Source of the DNA: Hippophae tibetana
Taxonomy: Eukaryota > Streptophyta > Magnoliopsida > Rosales > Elaeagnaceae
Length of the DNA: 64,000 nucleotides
Direction of reading: 5' to 3'
Assembly (NCBI GenBank): GCA_037013495.1
Contig: CM072806.1
Location: 5,791,001 to 5,855,000, forward strand
Numbering within the stretch: position 1 is the stretch's first letter; each line of letters starts with the position of its first letter. Positions 13,901 through 25,400 of this stretch are shown here, piece by piece. The notes beneath the pieces are model-generated. The model saw only the letters and a list, made by a program, of their open reading frames with translations, was not told the origin of the DNA and did not search any database. Both the position numbers and the translations under genes were made by a program.

Positions 13901-16900
13901 ATAAAAAATGTATTTGTTTTGAGAACATTTTGTTATTTATTTGTATATATAAATAAAAAATATATTTATTTTAGGAATATTTTTATATTTATTTGTATGT
14001 ATAAATAAAAATGTATTCATTTTAGAGATATTTTTTCATTTATTTGTATGTATAAATAAAAAATATATTTATTTAAAAAAAATATTAAAAGAAGTAGTGG
14101 AACAGTGAAATGGGATAATAACCAATGTAATGTTCATTAGTTATTCCCGCTTTTCATTTATAATTATATAAAGTGTATTTGTTTTAAGTGCATTTTGATA
14201 TTTATTTGTGTATAAATAAAAAGTGTATTTGTTTTACGAATAAAAGGTGTTTTGTTTTAAGAACATTTTGGTATTTATTTGTGTATAAATAAACTATGTA
14301 TTTATTTTATGAACATTTTGATATTTACTATGTATAAATAAAAGTATTTATTTTAGAGATATTTTGATATTTATTTGTGTAAAAATAAAAAGTATATATA
14401 TATATTTTTTAAAAAGCAACCAAAAGAAAGGGGGAAAAAAGACCTCAGAAAACGACCAGAATGGCATCACCCCCATATTGGGCCTTTTATATATAGAATA
14501 AATAAATGCAAAAGATACAGAAGCTTAAAAGAAAGAAAGAAAAAAAAGAAACCAAAGGGATATCATGGCAATCATTAACACCAAGCGAGATGAAACTCAC
14601 TTGGAGAAGTTGGAATTTAAACTCATGATTTACAATATTATACTATCAAGACGAACGACCAATTAGATTACATTTCCATAACCAAAATATATAAAACATG
14701 TGATAGCATAAACACCTAGAATGTTGAATACTATGGCATGAAAAATGGTGAAGGGCTGGACCAGGACATTTCTTTTTAACCAATACTTTAGTCCTCTAGT
14801 TAAGAAAATGGTCACTTCAGTGTTTTATCTTTGAAAGTAAGCGACTGTAAGAACAATTTGGGAAAAATTGGGAAATTTTGGGATCTTATTACTGCACTTG
14901 TTTTTCAAATTGTACTCTTTCGGGTGTCCTTTTTTTCATACATAAAGACTAAAGTGACCAATTAGGAAAAATAAGTATGGTTGCATTGTACTTTTCCTAC
15001 TTTTTAAACAAAAATGCAAAGCCAATTTTTTATATTCCAAAATAATAAATGCGACAAACATTGTGCTCAAACATTAATTTGTATGAGAAATGAGATTAAC
15101 AGTTAGCATACCTATCAAGCCCAAAACGGACAAGACATGACGAAGATTCATCTCTTCTGCAATATTTACAACCCTTGGCAATTCGACATGGCAAATCAAT
15201 TACATCGGCTAGTACCTGCAGAATCATTATCAAATGCATATTAATTCCATTGGTGTCAAAGTAGTTACTAGTTAGAGATAGAAACTGCCTTCCATCAAGA
15301 AATTTATAGAATATGACATGCACACACATACAGACTCGTCCATCACTTGAGTGGATACATTAAGGCAGATAATATGACAGGAAAAATGAATCTCTTTCTT
15401 TACTGTCCTATATAGCAGCTGTGATTGCCACATAAGCAAGTCAGGGAGCATATGTAAGGACTATATTTACAAATATTTTGAAACATCAGAAAGAATGATA
15501 TTGTTGTACATCATTCAAATGGCCAAATTATTGAAAAAAAATAATCCACTGAAATAATGAAAATATAAAAATAACTGGGTACTCAAAACATTCGAGATGA
15601 AAAAAGTTTCTGTAAATGCCAAATGCCCTTCCACAATGACAAATGTAATTGGAATGTTTAAAGAAAAAAAATGCATTTCTGTAATGGCAAGCATATAGAA
15701 AATTGGAAGCTTACTTTGAAAAGTATTGCACGATGTCTGCAGAGGCCAAAGGACACACTACCTAACGGAACAACTACAGATCCTAAGCAATCTTTCAGAT
15801 CAACACTATTTTCTTCCCAGATGGATAACAGATCATCCTCTCCGTTGGAAGCTGAACCCCTTGGGATATCAATACAAATTTGGTTACATATGTGAAACCA
15901 AGAAAGTAAAAAAAAAGAATTCAAAATCTGTGCAGATTACCCACCCCATGTGCTTACACACAAGCTTGGCAAGGAGATCCACAACTTCTTTTGTGGTTAT
16001 GCAGCTTGAGGAAATGCTGAGAGCCCTATTTTGCAGTTCTTTTAAGCTGACATCACTGCGTCGATCAACTACAACCACTTCAATTGAAGAGTTGAAGCTA
16101 GGATCAACGCACTTTAGAGAATCAAGAGATGGTAGACGACCATTCTCTTGCAAATCTGTGCACATGCTCCATATGTACGGATCCATGCCATGAATTAGAT
16201 AAAAGCCATCAGGAACTTTGTCAAAGTATGAGAGGCAGCCATTCACCTGAAGCATTTTACAGTCACATGAGATCATAATTGCATCCATTTGCACAAAATA
16301 AAAAAGGTTCTAAAGCAATAACGAAGTGAACCAGTTCTTGCCAAGGCATTCATTTATTGAATGTTAGAGGATTAAAGGTTTGCTCAACGACATTGAACAT
16401 AGCATACCATCTATGAAGATACATATCCCATTAATCATTAAGATGTCCTAATAAATATCCGAGAAGAAATCAGCATTTCACTAATAGCAATTATGTTTAA
16501 CGCGACATTGGATACTTACAGCTAAATTAAGGCCTTTTTTTCATTTCAACCATATACTAATGAAATTCTAAATCACAAAACAATGAAATGACACCATTAG
16601 TCTATGAGTTAAATGGAAAACAAATGATCACCCATGATATAAGAGCATAAAAAGGCCTACCCAGAATCGATGTGAAACGGACTCACTCGAGCTAAAAACT
16701 GACGTTCGTGACGCAGATTCATCCGGTAATGGATCCAAGAAATTAGGATCATCAGCACAAGTAGCGTCAGACGAAACTCGAAGTGCTAAAGCCAATTGCA
16801 AGTGATAACTCTCCTCAGTCTGCTGGGCCCAGCTCTTCCCAGAAGAAGACCCCCCAGCCCCTACAGTCCCATCTAATCCCTTAGCTCTCAAATCACCTCC

Positions 16901-17305
16901 TCCTCCACCTCCACCATTAAGCTTAAACAAATCATCATGCAAATATCCAAACCCATCGATCTCATTTGCCGTCGTAGTCGACAACGTTGGGGCGTAATAC
17001 TCACCGGAAATAGAACTCTCTCCAAAACTACTCCCACTTGATTGCCTCTGCAACCCGATAGACGAATACATGTTTCCGATCCGATTCCCTTGCTGATTCG
17101 CCGTCCTATGATCAACCCCCGAACCCTCCCAATCAAAACCCCTATCCACTTTCCCCTTATTATTATTACTCTTCCCTTCCCCCGATACTGACTCGTGATT
17201 AGACGCCGTCACTCCGGTTCCGGCAACGAAAACTCCACCGCCAACTTGGTCGTCGGGCACTTGACTCAACAAAGTGTAGTTCGATCTCCTACCAGGCATT
17301 TCCAT
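4912..17305 (-). CDS. CTR1: CTR1, Raf-like serine/threonine protein kinase of ethylene signalling (15 exons)
   Basis: CTR1 is the negative regulator that docks on ER ethylene receptors and phosphorylates EIN2 when ethylene is absent (family knowledge). Exons on the minus strand: 17305-16661, 16246-15945, 15859-15715, 15215-15112, 12286-12078, 9992-9648, 9548-9508, 8710-8642, 8548-8448, 6834-6750, 6616-6518, 6145-6077, 5975-5844, 5225-5131 and 5020-4912. They total 2550 nt, about 849 aa, close to known CTR1 proteins, and all junctions keep frame with GT-AG sites. The start is the first Met of [13 protein letters not shown]. Residues 1-200 are low complexity with a poly-Gly run. The EDR1/CTR1 regulatory domain follows ([10 protein letters not shown] near 380). 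The kinase domain spans about 568-830: Gly-rich loop GAGSFG, VAVK Lys602, HRD 698-700, DFG 718-720, APE 743-745. All catalytic residues are present, so it should be active. Introns 4, 5 and 9 are enlarged by repeats. Confidence 0.95.
7085..7580. repeat. Long inverted repeat (palindrome centred near 7340)
   Basis: The left half (about 7090-7325) and the complement of the right half (about 7350-7575) share an ordered series of blocks: the ATTTTTTGGT stretch, GGGGTAGTTTTG, a TA-dinucleotide run, CATGCACTAC and GTCTTTTTCTCTCATAAA. The centre is near 7335-7345. A single-stranded copy would form a hairpin of more than 200 bp. It contains the (TA)n run at about 7161-7180. Confidence 0.7.
7575..7998. 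repeat. Second long inverted repeat (palindrome centred near 7775)
   Basis: The left half starts CTACCTTAATAGTACCACG at about 7576. Its complement, with a few changes, ends near 7998 (ACCAAGGTAAC). Matching internal blocks include TCATTTAATTGG, TTTTTCACATGT and a perfect central AATCAATTAATTGATT. It abuts the first palindrome and lies inside the outer terminal repeats. Confidence 0.7.
13010..14500. repeat. AT-rich minisatellite with higher-order structure in CTR1 intron 4
   Basis: A degenerate unit of about 50-53 bp recurs roughly 16 times. Its core is a TATTTATTTTAG-like word, then ACATTTTGGTATTTATTTG, then TATAAATAAAAA. Each unit contains a short self-complementary TTTATTTGTGTATAAATAAA-like segment. 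Longer blocks also repeat: a GGAAAAAAAATCAAAA block near 13018 recurs near 13448, an AAGCAAC...AGAAAGGGG-type block near 13346 recurs near 14415, and a GGAATAAC...GTTATTCCC hairpin block appears near 13610, 13790 and 14100. Confidence 0.75.
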
Positions 17306-17610
17306 CGAGATTCAGGGAATTCGCTCTCAGAAAACCCTTGAAACCCTAAAACCCGCCATTGCTATAGGCGACTCTCTGACTTAAACTTGAAGGCGGTTTT
17401 GGTATCTCTCTCTCTCCACAATCTTTTCGCTTTCGGCGTCTCTTTCTCTCTCTAAATTCTCGCTCTAGAAAACGAGAGAAGGGGAGATGGGGAGTTACTA
17501 TTATTATTCGGTGGCGTAATCGTAAATATTCCTATGAATTGTTTTAGTATATTTAACAATTTTCGGTGCGTGATGAAAATCCAATGAATGTTTCGTCCAC
17601 ATGAGACTTG

Positions 17611-17620
17611 CCTTTTATAG
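17611..17620 (-). promoter_or_regulatory. Candidate TATA box of CTR1
   Basis: The minus strand reads CTATAAAAGG here, about 310 bp upstream of the CTR1 start codon. A CT-rich leader (about 17407-17465) lies between, as is common in plant 5' untranslated regions. No other good TATA match was seen nearer the gene. This is inference from motif and position only. Confidence 0.4.
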
Positions 17621-20600
17621 CACATTTCTGTTTATTATTTTAAAAATTAAAAAACAAAATTATAATGTATTATTTTATTAAAAAAAATTAATTGTAATGA
17701 TAAAATAAAATTTAATTATTAAAATATATTATTAAAAAAAACCTAATACACTTTTATGTCATATTACAGGTCATTCTACCTTTATATTTTTTACACATAC
17801 TTTGTAAGATACTTAATACATCTAAATTCATTTAAACTTTTAGTAAATCTCATCCCTTGAAATAGGTTGATGTAACTTGATGTGCATGTAAATTAACATT
17901 TTCCTGTATTATACTATTATTTCATTCATAAAATAGATAAATTTGTTCCTTATTTATATATACACTTTTCTTCAAAGTCCATATCAAAGAGTTGAAATCT
18001 CTTTAATTTATAGGCTTAAAAAAATTATAAACTCAAGTTAAAAATAATAATTTAACAAATGATGCTAGGTAATTACTAGTTACTATTATCCGAGTATCTA
18101 GTTCAACTTGCTTTCGTCATTTTATTTATTTTTACTGAGACGTAAATTGTATGTGTTCTTTTTGAAGTTTGATTATTTATTTCTTTTTTTCTTTTTTCTT
18201 TTTTTTATTAAATAACTAATTTCATTACTTAATATCTAACTATAAAATTAAAAGCTAAACTATACGAAAAGAAAATATATATAGACATATTCTTGTATTT
18301 TAATTAATTTAAACAAACTATATTATTTTATTATTATCTACGCCATAATATTTTATTTTGCATTTTTAATGATATGTTTTAGCTTTCATTGCACAATAAT
18401 AACAATTAATTTTCATTATCCATTATATATACATTTTGAGATAAATATAAAACATAACCTTATAATCACGTATCAAACTAACTTTTTCGATAACTTCAAT
18501 GACACAAGTTTTATTCCGAAAACTTTTATCAATACATTTAAAATAATAATATATTTAAGTAAACTTGTAATTATTTAAATAGTGTTTTTTTTAACATATA
18601 AAGAATAGATTATAAAATACTCTAAATATATTTTTGGTAACATAATTAGAGTTTTATTTTTCTCTTATTTTTCAAATAACTTGTTAACTTAAAGAAGCTC
18701 CTTATGTTTATTTAAGATTCATCAAAATCACCGACAAATACCCGAGGATGAATTTCAAATCCGTTAGAACCAACAATTTTGTTAAATTCCTTGTACATCT
18801 TCCTTTCACCTCTAAACTCGATACGAGTAGGTTGACCAAAATCACCAACCTCCATGTCTACCATATTATCATTGTTAAGCACAGAAATTACGTCCATTAT
18901 ACACAACATCAAGATGATAAACTTGTTAGGCATCAAATAGTGTGCACGTATTAGGTCTTAGCACGACTCCACGGAGAGAAGGCATATATATTAGGCCTTA
19001 GAACAATTTCAGAAAGTTAAGGCTCTTAGATAACATATAAGAGAAATCAGGATGAAAAATCTAGGAAATCTATAAGAAAATCAAAAAAGATGATTGAAAA
19101 AGAAAATCAAATAATATGATCAAATAAAAAAATGAAACAAAACAGCAAGCTACATGAAATCAGAGTACAATTACAACAAGAAAAGCAACAGCTCGACAAG
19201 AATGACAAAAAGATTGGTAAGAATGGAGTGATTTGAAGAAATTGGACAGATGGTATGAACCTGAAAAAATCAAAATGGGAATTTCAAGTTTGAACACTTA
19301 GTTGGTAAGTATAAAGTTCGAAGTTCATGCACCATTTTGTTTCTCCTTTTTAAATATATTTCTTGTTTGTCATTTTGGTTTTGTCCAGACATCTTCAATT
19401 TTTTTTTATTTTTTTTCGTGAAATATCACCAATAATTTAATAAATTGGTCTAAATTTGTTTCATTTTTCCATCATTTGATAAAGACGATGTAATGTATTT
19501 ATTCCATTTCAATTCAAATTGTGATATTATTTCTTTCATTATATGTTAATTTAAATCACTTTATAAGTTTTTAAGATAAATTTTATAATAATAATAAATA
19601 TATGTTTTACTTATTACTAGAAAAAATCCTATTTTATTTATAATCATGGCAAAAATATTTTTTATAAAATTATTCTAACGTGTGATCGTGTGGTTATTCA
19701 ACATGAAAAACTTATATGTAAGAATAATGGTATTCTCTGTGATTAAAAATAAGTAAGAGATTTCATATAAAAGATTATAAATTAAAAATAAGTAAGATGT
19801 TTCATATAAAAGATTATAAGTTTATTCTGTATAAATATATATGTTAATGTTAATTTAAAATAATAACATAAATAAAAGATTTAATATTATGAAATTTTTT
19901 TAGAACACATTTCTTATATATGAGTCACTAATTAAATTTGTGTATAATTTGTAACAAATGATGCTAAGTATGCACTATGAAGCTTGAATGATATATATAT
20001 CGATTGTATATAAAATAATTAACTTTAACATAGCACGTGTATTACAAATTTACAATATACAAGATGTGTAGAAACTCATTAGCCTTAAATTAGCATGAAC
20101 ATTACAATGTATTAATTCTATCTAAATTAATAAATTATTGTACAGTTTAATTATATAACATGGATTGTAACATAATATGTTATTTTATAACCACCAAAAA
20201 CATTCTATTTTATAGCTTCAAATAGTAAACATGTATGCAATGATTTATTTACATTATGAACTAATAATAGTTATTAGCAGGGGAAAAAATACTAATATAA
20301 TAGATATTATAGGAAGGAGGATATCTAAAGTCATTTTTTATTTCTAAAAATGGATCAATTTAGTTCTTTTTTAAGTAGTTCATTTCAAATTATTTTATTT
20401 TTAAAAAATAATCAAATTCAGTTCAATTTATATTATTATATCTAAATTAAAAAAATATCCACGTAAGAATATATATTATTAGAAATCAATTAATCTCTTT
20501 CAATTTTTATTAATTTTTTATATTATTTTTAATACAATAATCTTATGTTATTAAAACTCAATGAGTTTGGGTAAAAAAATGTTTAAAAAATATTTATTAA

Positions 20601-22490
20601 AAGTTAAAGAAATTAGTTGATTTTCAACCCAACTGAGTAGTTTTTTCTAATTTAAATATAATAATATAAATTAAAATTAATTTAATTATTTTTAAAAATA
20701 AATAACTTGGAGAAACCAATCAATAAAAAAATAGTTAAAGTGATTAATTTGTATAAAAAAATTTGATTTGAAATGTATTTTATCATTAAAATTAAGTTAT
20801 CATATAAAAAAAGATATATGTGTGGTTTTAAAGCACGTACTATATGTTGATAAGATGCTAACAATTGAGTTTTTGAATTTATCTAAATAATTTCTCTTTG
20901 TTTAAGAATGAATATTGATATATAAAAAAAACAAAGGAAAGGAAATGAATGGACGTTTCTTAGAATTATGATTAGTATAATCAACTTGATTGGAATATAC
21001 TTTTGGTACTTAGAGGATACATATGAATTTAGAAACTATACATTAGTCTACTCGTTGAGGGATATTTTTTAATTAATCTCTGGTTTTATGAAGGAAAAAA
21101 AATCAATTAAATCAGTGGGGCTTAAAGATCCACCATTTGTATAAGACCAAAACAATGAGATGAAACAAGAAAGTAATGGTCAATGATGTTTCCTCAAAAG
21201 TGACCCTATTTTGGTTGGATCAAGTTAAAATATTGCAAGATGGGATGATAAAAATATTGCAACATGGATGATATATTCGTTGAATGTGTACACCTTCTCT
21301 CGTTCTTTTTTCCCTCTATGTTCATGCTTGTGTCTTTTACTCCAAGCTTAGAGGTCCAAGTGGGTTTAGATATTAGCTGTAAGTCTGTACTTTGTTATTA
21401 TTAGTTATCAATATTAGAGGAGGTGGAGTATCATATGCCTTAACTAGAAAATCTTATATATTATCTATTATATGTCTATTATTAATACAAGTAATTATTT
21501 CTTAAATCTTTATTTTTTATAAAAATAAAATTTTATGACATACATATTTAACTACACATATTCTAGGTAAGATTTTTTCAAATAAAAACACAAGGTCAAC
21601 TAAAATAATGTTTAAAATAATATTTCATTGTAAATGATGTATTTAAATAATATTACCAATGAATTAGATAAAAATGTAGTTGGTATGTTAATGGGTAGCG
21701 TCTGTTTTTCCTTTCCTTCCAAGGCTATACAATCCACATTCAGTAAATTACTCTACTCTAAACTACAATATACTTTAATCACATATATTAAAAATATATT
21801 TTAATCACGTAACTACTAGATGGGATAACACAATTTCAATCCAAAAAGAATAACCGAAATTAATTAACTTTACAAAAGATAAAACATTACAAATAGATTA
21901 ACTTTATAAAATATAATAAACTTATATTATCTTATTTAATAAATACAAGTTTAAAATGTGCTTTAGACTAAGATGACTCTTCATCTTCGTATATATTTAT
22001 ACGAAGCATTAATGAACAAGTTCAAAATTTGGAGCCAAAAGGGAGTTTTACCCATTATTTTATAAGATTATTTTAAGAATTTACTTGTCTAATCTGAACA
22101 AAACAGGACCACAACAGCTCATGGTTCTGATATATGGGCATAAAATAGTCAAGTTGACAGTAGTTCATCAACTAAATAAATCCCTCAACATGTAATCCGC
22201 TGTTTTCATGATGAAAATCTTGGTGAGTAAATATGAAATGTTTACTAAATCCAAAAACAAAAAGAGTAAACTACTAAACTATGCAAACATTCATATATTC
22301 AACAGCTGGCCTAGCCCTACGAAAATACTATTCCTAGTTGGGTAAAAAGGAAAAGATAAAAGACCTACTAGCTCTACTAAAATGCAAGTGAACTTTTCAA
22401 AAGGTACATAATTATTAAAGAAAATAGTAACAGCCACCACCATATATTAAATCAAACAGTACAAACACCACTGGTGTTTCCTAATTGTTG
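17621..22490. other. AT-rich intergenic spacer between CTR1 and the sterol reductase gene
   Basis: No gene could be supported. Small open frames (for example 18369-18578 and 18712-18936) have no recognisable domain or splice partners. A 43-bp unit is tandemly duplicated at about 19740-19822. The promoter-proximal part belongs to CTR1. The last few hundred bases before 22491 probably hold the 3' end of the sterol reductase transcript. Confidence 0.5.
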
Positions 22491-25400
22491 CTAATAAACA
22501 TAAGGTAATATTCTCCATGGAACAAGTCTACGGTATTCTTGCCATATTTCTCTGTATTTCTCTGCACAACGAGCTTCGTCTCTTCTTTCTCTCCATATTA
22601 GTAGAATTAGAAGATACATTGGGTAGAAGTAAGGCACTGGAGAACTGCAATGAATGGCAATTACTTTGATTCTTGACTACAAATACTATATGAGAAATTG
22701 CAAACCTTAATCCAAAAAAAATGATAACACTATTACCTTATTCCACATGGTAAGCTAAATGACAGTGCAATCAACAAGTCCCCCAGGTAATTACAGTGCC
22801 TTGCAATTCCCCTTCACAAAATTACAATGTTAAGTACTTGTGGATAGAGGAGAAGAGCTTGTAAATGATCAGGTGCATAAATGTCTCTTCATTGTTTGCT
22901 AAAAATCTAAGGCGGTGACCCCATCTAAACTATAAAGGCTCCAGCATAACAAGGCCAAGGAATTCAATCCATGCCATCAGGGTAATGGGTTATATAATAT
23001 TACGCAGCACTTAGAAGCAATATACAAGGCAATTTCCCCATAGGAATTTGAAGTGTTGGAAAAGAGAAACTTATTGAATTAGAATTCTAACGGCTAATTT
23101 AGTAACGGTTAGTTTAATAACGGCTAGTTTCTTCCTTTTAATGTATAAATATAACATTAGACATTAAACCAAAATAAATTCAATAACTCTCTCAACAAAG
23201 ATCAGAGAAAATCAACATGGTATCAAAACAGATTTGATCTTGTTCCAAATCAATCCCACAAACAAGAACTGTATCAGATCAAGAAATCTAGAAAATGTCA
23301 CAACATACAGAGAGATTCATAGGTGTGCTACTAAATGGTAAAAATTACCATCTTTGGGCACGTCAAGTGATTTTTGGTCTAATCGGCAGAGACAAATTTG
23401 AGCATGTCACTGGTGAGAAATCAAAACCAAAAGCCGAAGATCAAACACACCCAACAGTTGAAGAAAAAAAGGAAATTTCAGAATGGAGAAAGAGTGACAA
23501 TCTAGTCATGAGTTGGTTATTGGCAACCATGGAATCTCATATCTCTGATCTCATGACATATCTAGATACAACTCGAGATATGTGGGTTAAAGCCAAGACA
23601 ATGTTCGGAAAAAAGAAAAATTACTCTCTTATTTATCAACTTCAGCAAGAACTTCAACAGTTACAACAAAAAAATCAATCTGTCACCGAATTATTCAGCC
23701 AAATCCAAAAAAAGAAGGATGAGATTAGAGTGTATCGACCTCTCACAGTCGATCTTGATGAAATCAAAAGAAGAGAGAAGCAGGATGGAATTTTCACCTT
23801 CCTCGCCAAGCTCGATTCAAGCTATGAGAGGATACGCTCACAAATTCTTCTCATGGGTGAGCTGCCATCTGTTGATGAGGTTGTTAGGATGGTTGAAAGA
23901 GACGAGACAAGAAGAATAGTGATGGGTACTCAACTACCTGACAACCCCGAAACCAATGCTTTCGTCACCAGATCTAACCCTAGGCCAGAACGTCGGGGAG
24001 ATCAAACACTCACTCGCTGCGATTATTGTAAGAAGGAAGGACACAAGCGCGAGGAATGCTAGTTACTCACTCGCTACGATTATTGTAAGAAGGAAGGACA
24101 CAAGCGCGAGAAATGTTGGTGTCTCAACCCTCATCTCCGGCAAAAGGGAAGGCTAGGTGGAGGTGGAGGTTTCGTCAGAGGGGGAGATCAGCGACAAAAT
24201 CGGGTAGAGAGTAGAAAGAAAATGGGTTACTCTGCACAAAAGAAAAAAAAAGGGATATGAGTACAAACGAGGCTGAAAAAGAAATAAAAGGTGAGGTGGA
24301 TATGGATCAAATGAGACAACTATATACACAATTATCCGCGATGTTTCAAGGAAAATCTCAAAAAACCTCTGGTATGATTACAAACCTTACTCAAAATTCT
24401 TTAAATTCCAAATAGATTCTTGATTCAGGTTCAAGTGATCACATAACTGGAAATAAAAATTTACTCAATAATTACAAAAAAAATGAGACTAAACAATTTG
24501 TAATCGTTGCAAATGGTGAAAAAATGAAAATTTTAGGAAATGGTTCAATTAGTCTCCTTTCAAGAAAAATTTCAAATGCTTTTCATGTGAATAATTGTAC
24601 ATCTAACTTGTTATCCATTAGTAAAATCACACGAGACTTAAATTGTGAAATTACATTTACATCCAAAAATGTGATTTTTCAGGAATTGATAACGAAAAAT
24701 ATCATTGGTGAAGGTTTTCTAGAAAATGGACTTTATATTCTGAGTGAAGAAAAATGCAACTTCAATATTAAAAAAGAAGAAGAATTAGGCACTCTTTGGC
24801 ATAAGAGAATTGGACATCCTTCCGATAAGATTTTGAAATGTATTTTTGATTTCAAATAACTAGATTGTAGTAGTTGTGAAATTTGCAAATTAGGAAAGCA
24901 CACAAGGTTACCATTTAGTTTATCCAATTGTAAAAGCAAAAAACCTTTTGAGTTAATACATTCTGATATTTGGGGTCCTGCTCCAATTGAGTCATTTAAT
25001 GGTTATAAATATTTTGTTATATTTATAGATGATTTTTCAAGAACCATATGGTTACACTTGTTAAAAAATAAAAGTGAAGTATTTTCTCAATTTCAAGAAT
25101 TTTATAATTTTGTAAAAAAATCAATATGATGCAAAGATTAAAACTTTTAGAAGTGATAATGGAACGGAATTTGTAAATCAAAATTTTACAAAAAATTTCA
25201 AGCAAAAAGGAATTTTACATCAAACAACTTGTATTTACACACCTCAACAAAATGGTTTGTCAGAAAGAAAAAATCGACATTTACTTGAAGTAACAAGAGT
25301 ACTTTTGTTTCAAAATCATGTTCCAATAATTTTTTGGTCGGATGCTGTTCTCACTGCAACATATTTAATTAATAGATTGACAAGTACCAATTTGAATTTC

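Noticed and set aside
15726..16193. Plus-strand 155-codon open frame
   Set aside because: It lies antisense to CTR1 exons 2 and 3, which have strong family conservation and splice sites. The plus frame has no domain.
16888..17136. Second minus-strand frame within CTR1 exon 1
   Set aside because: It is an out-of-frame shadow of the CTR1 N-terminus.
18712..18936. Minus-strand 74-codon frame in the CTR1-FK spacer
   Set aside because: Amino-acid composition looks plausible, but no domain, neighbouring exon or promoter supports it.
23054..23074. TGTTGGAAAAG as the start of the copia 5' LTR
   Set aside because: It resembles the 3' LTR start, but using TGAATTAG at 23075 gives exact CTTAT target duplications on both sides. 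The earlier TGTTGG does not.
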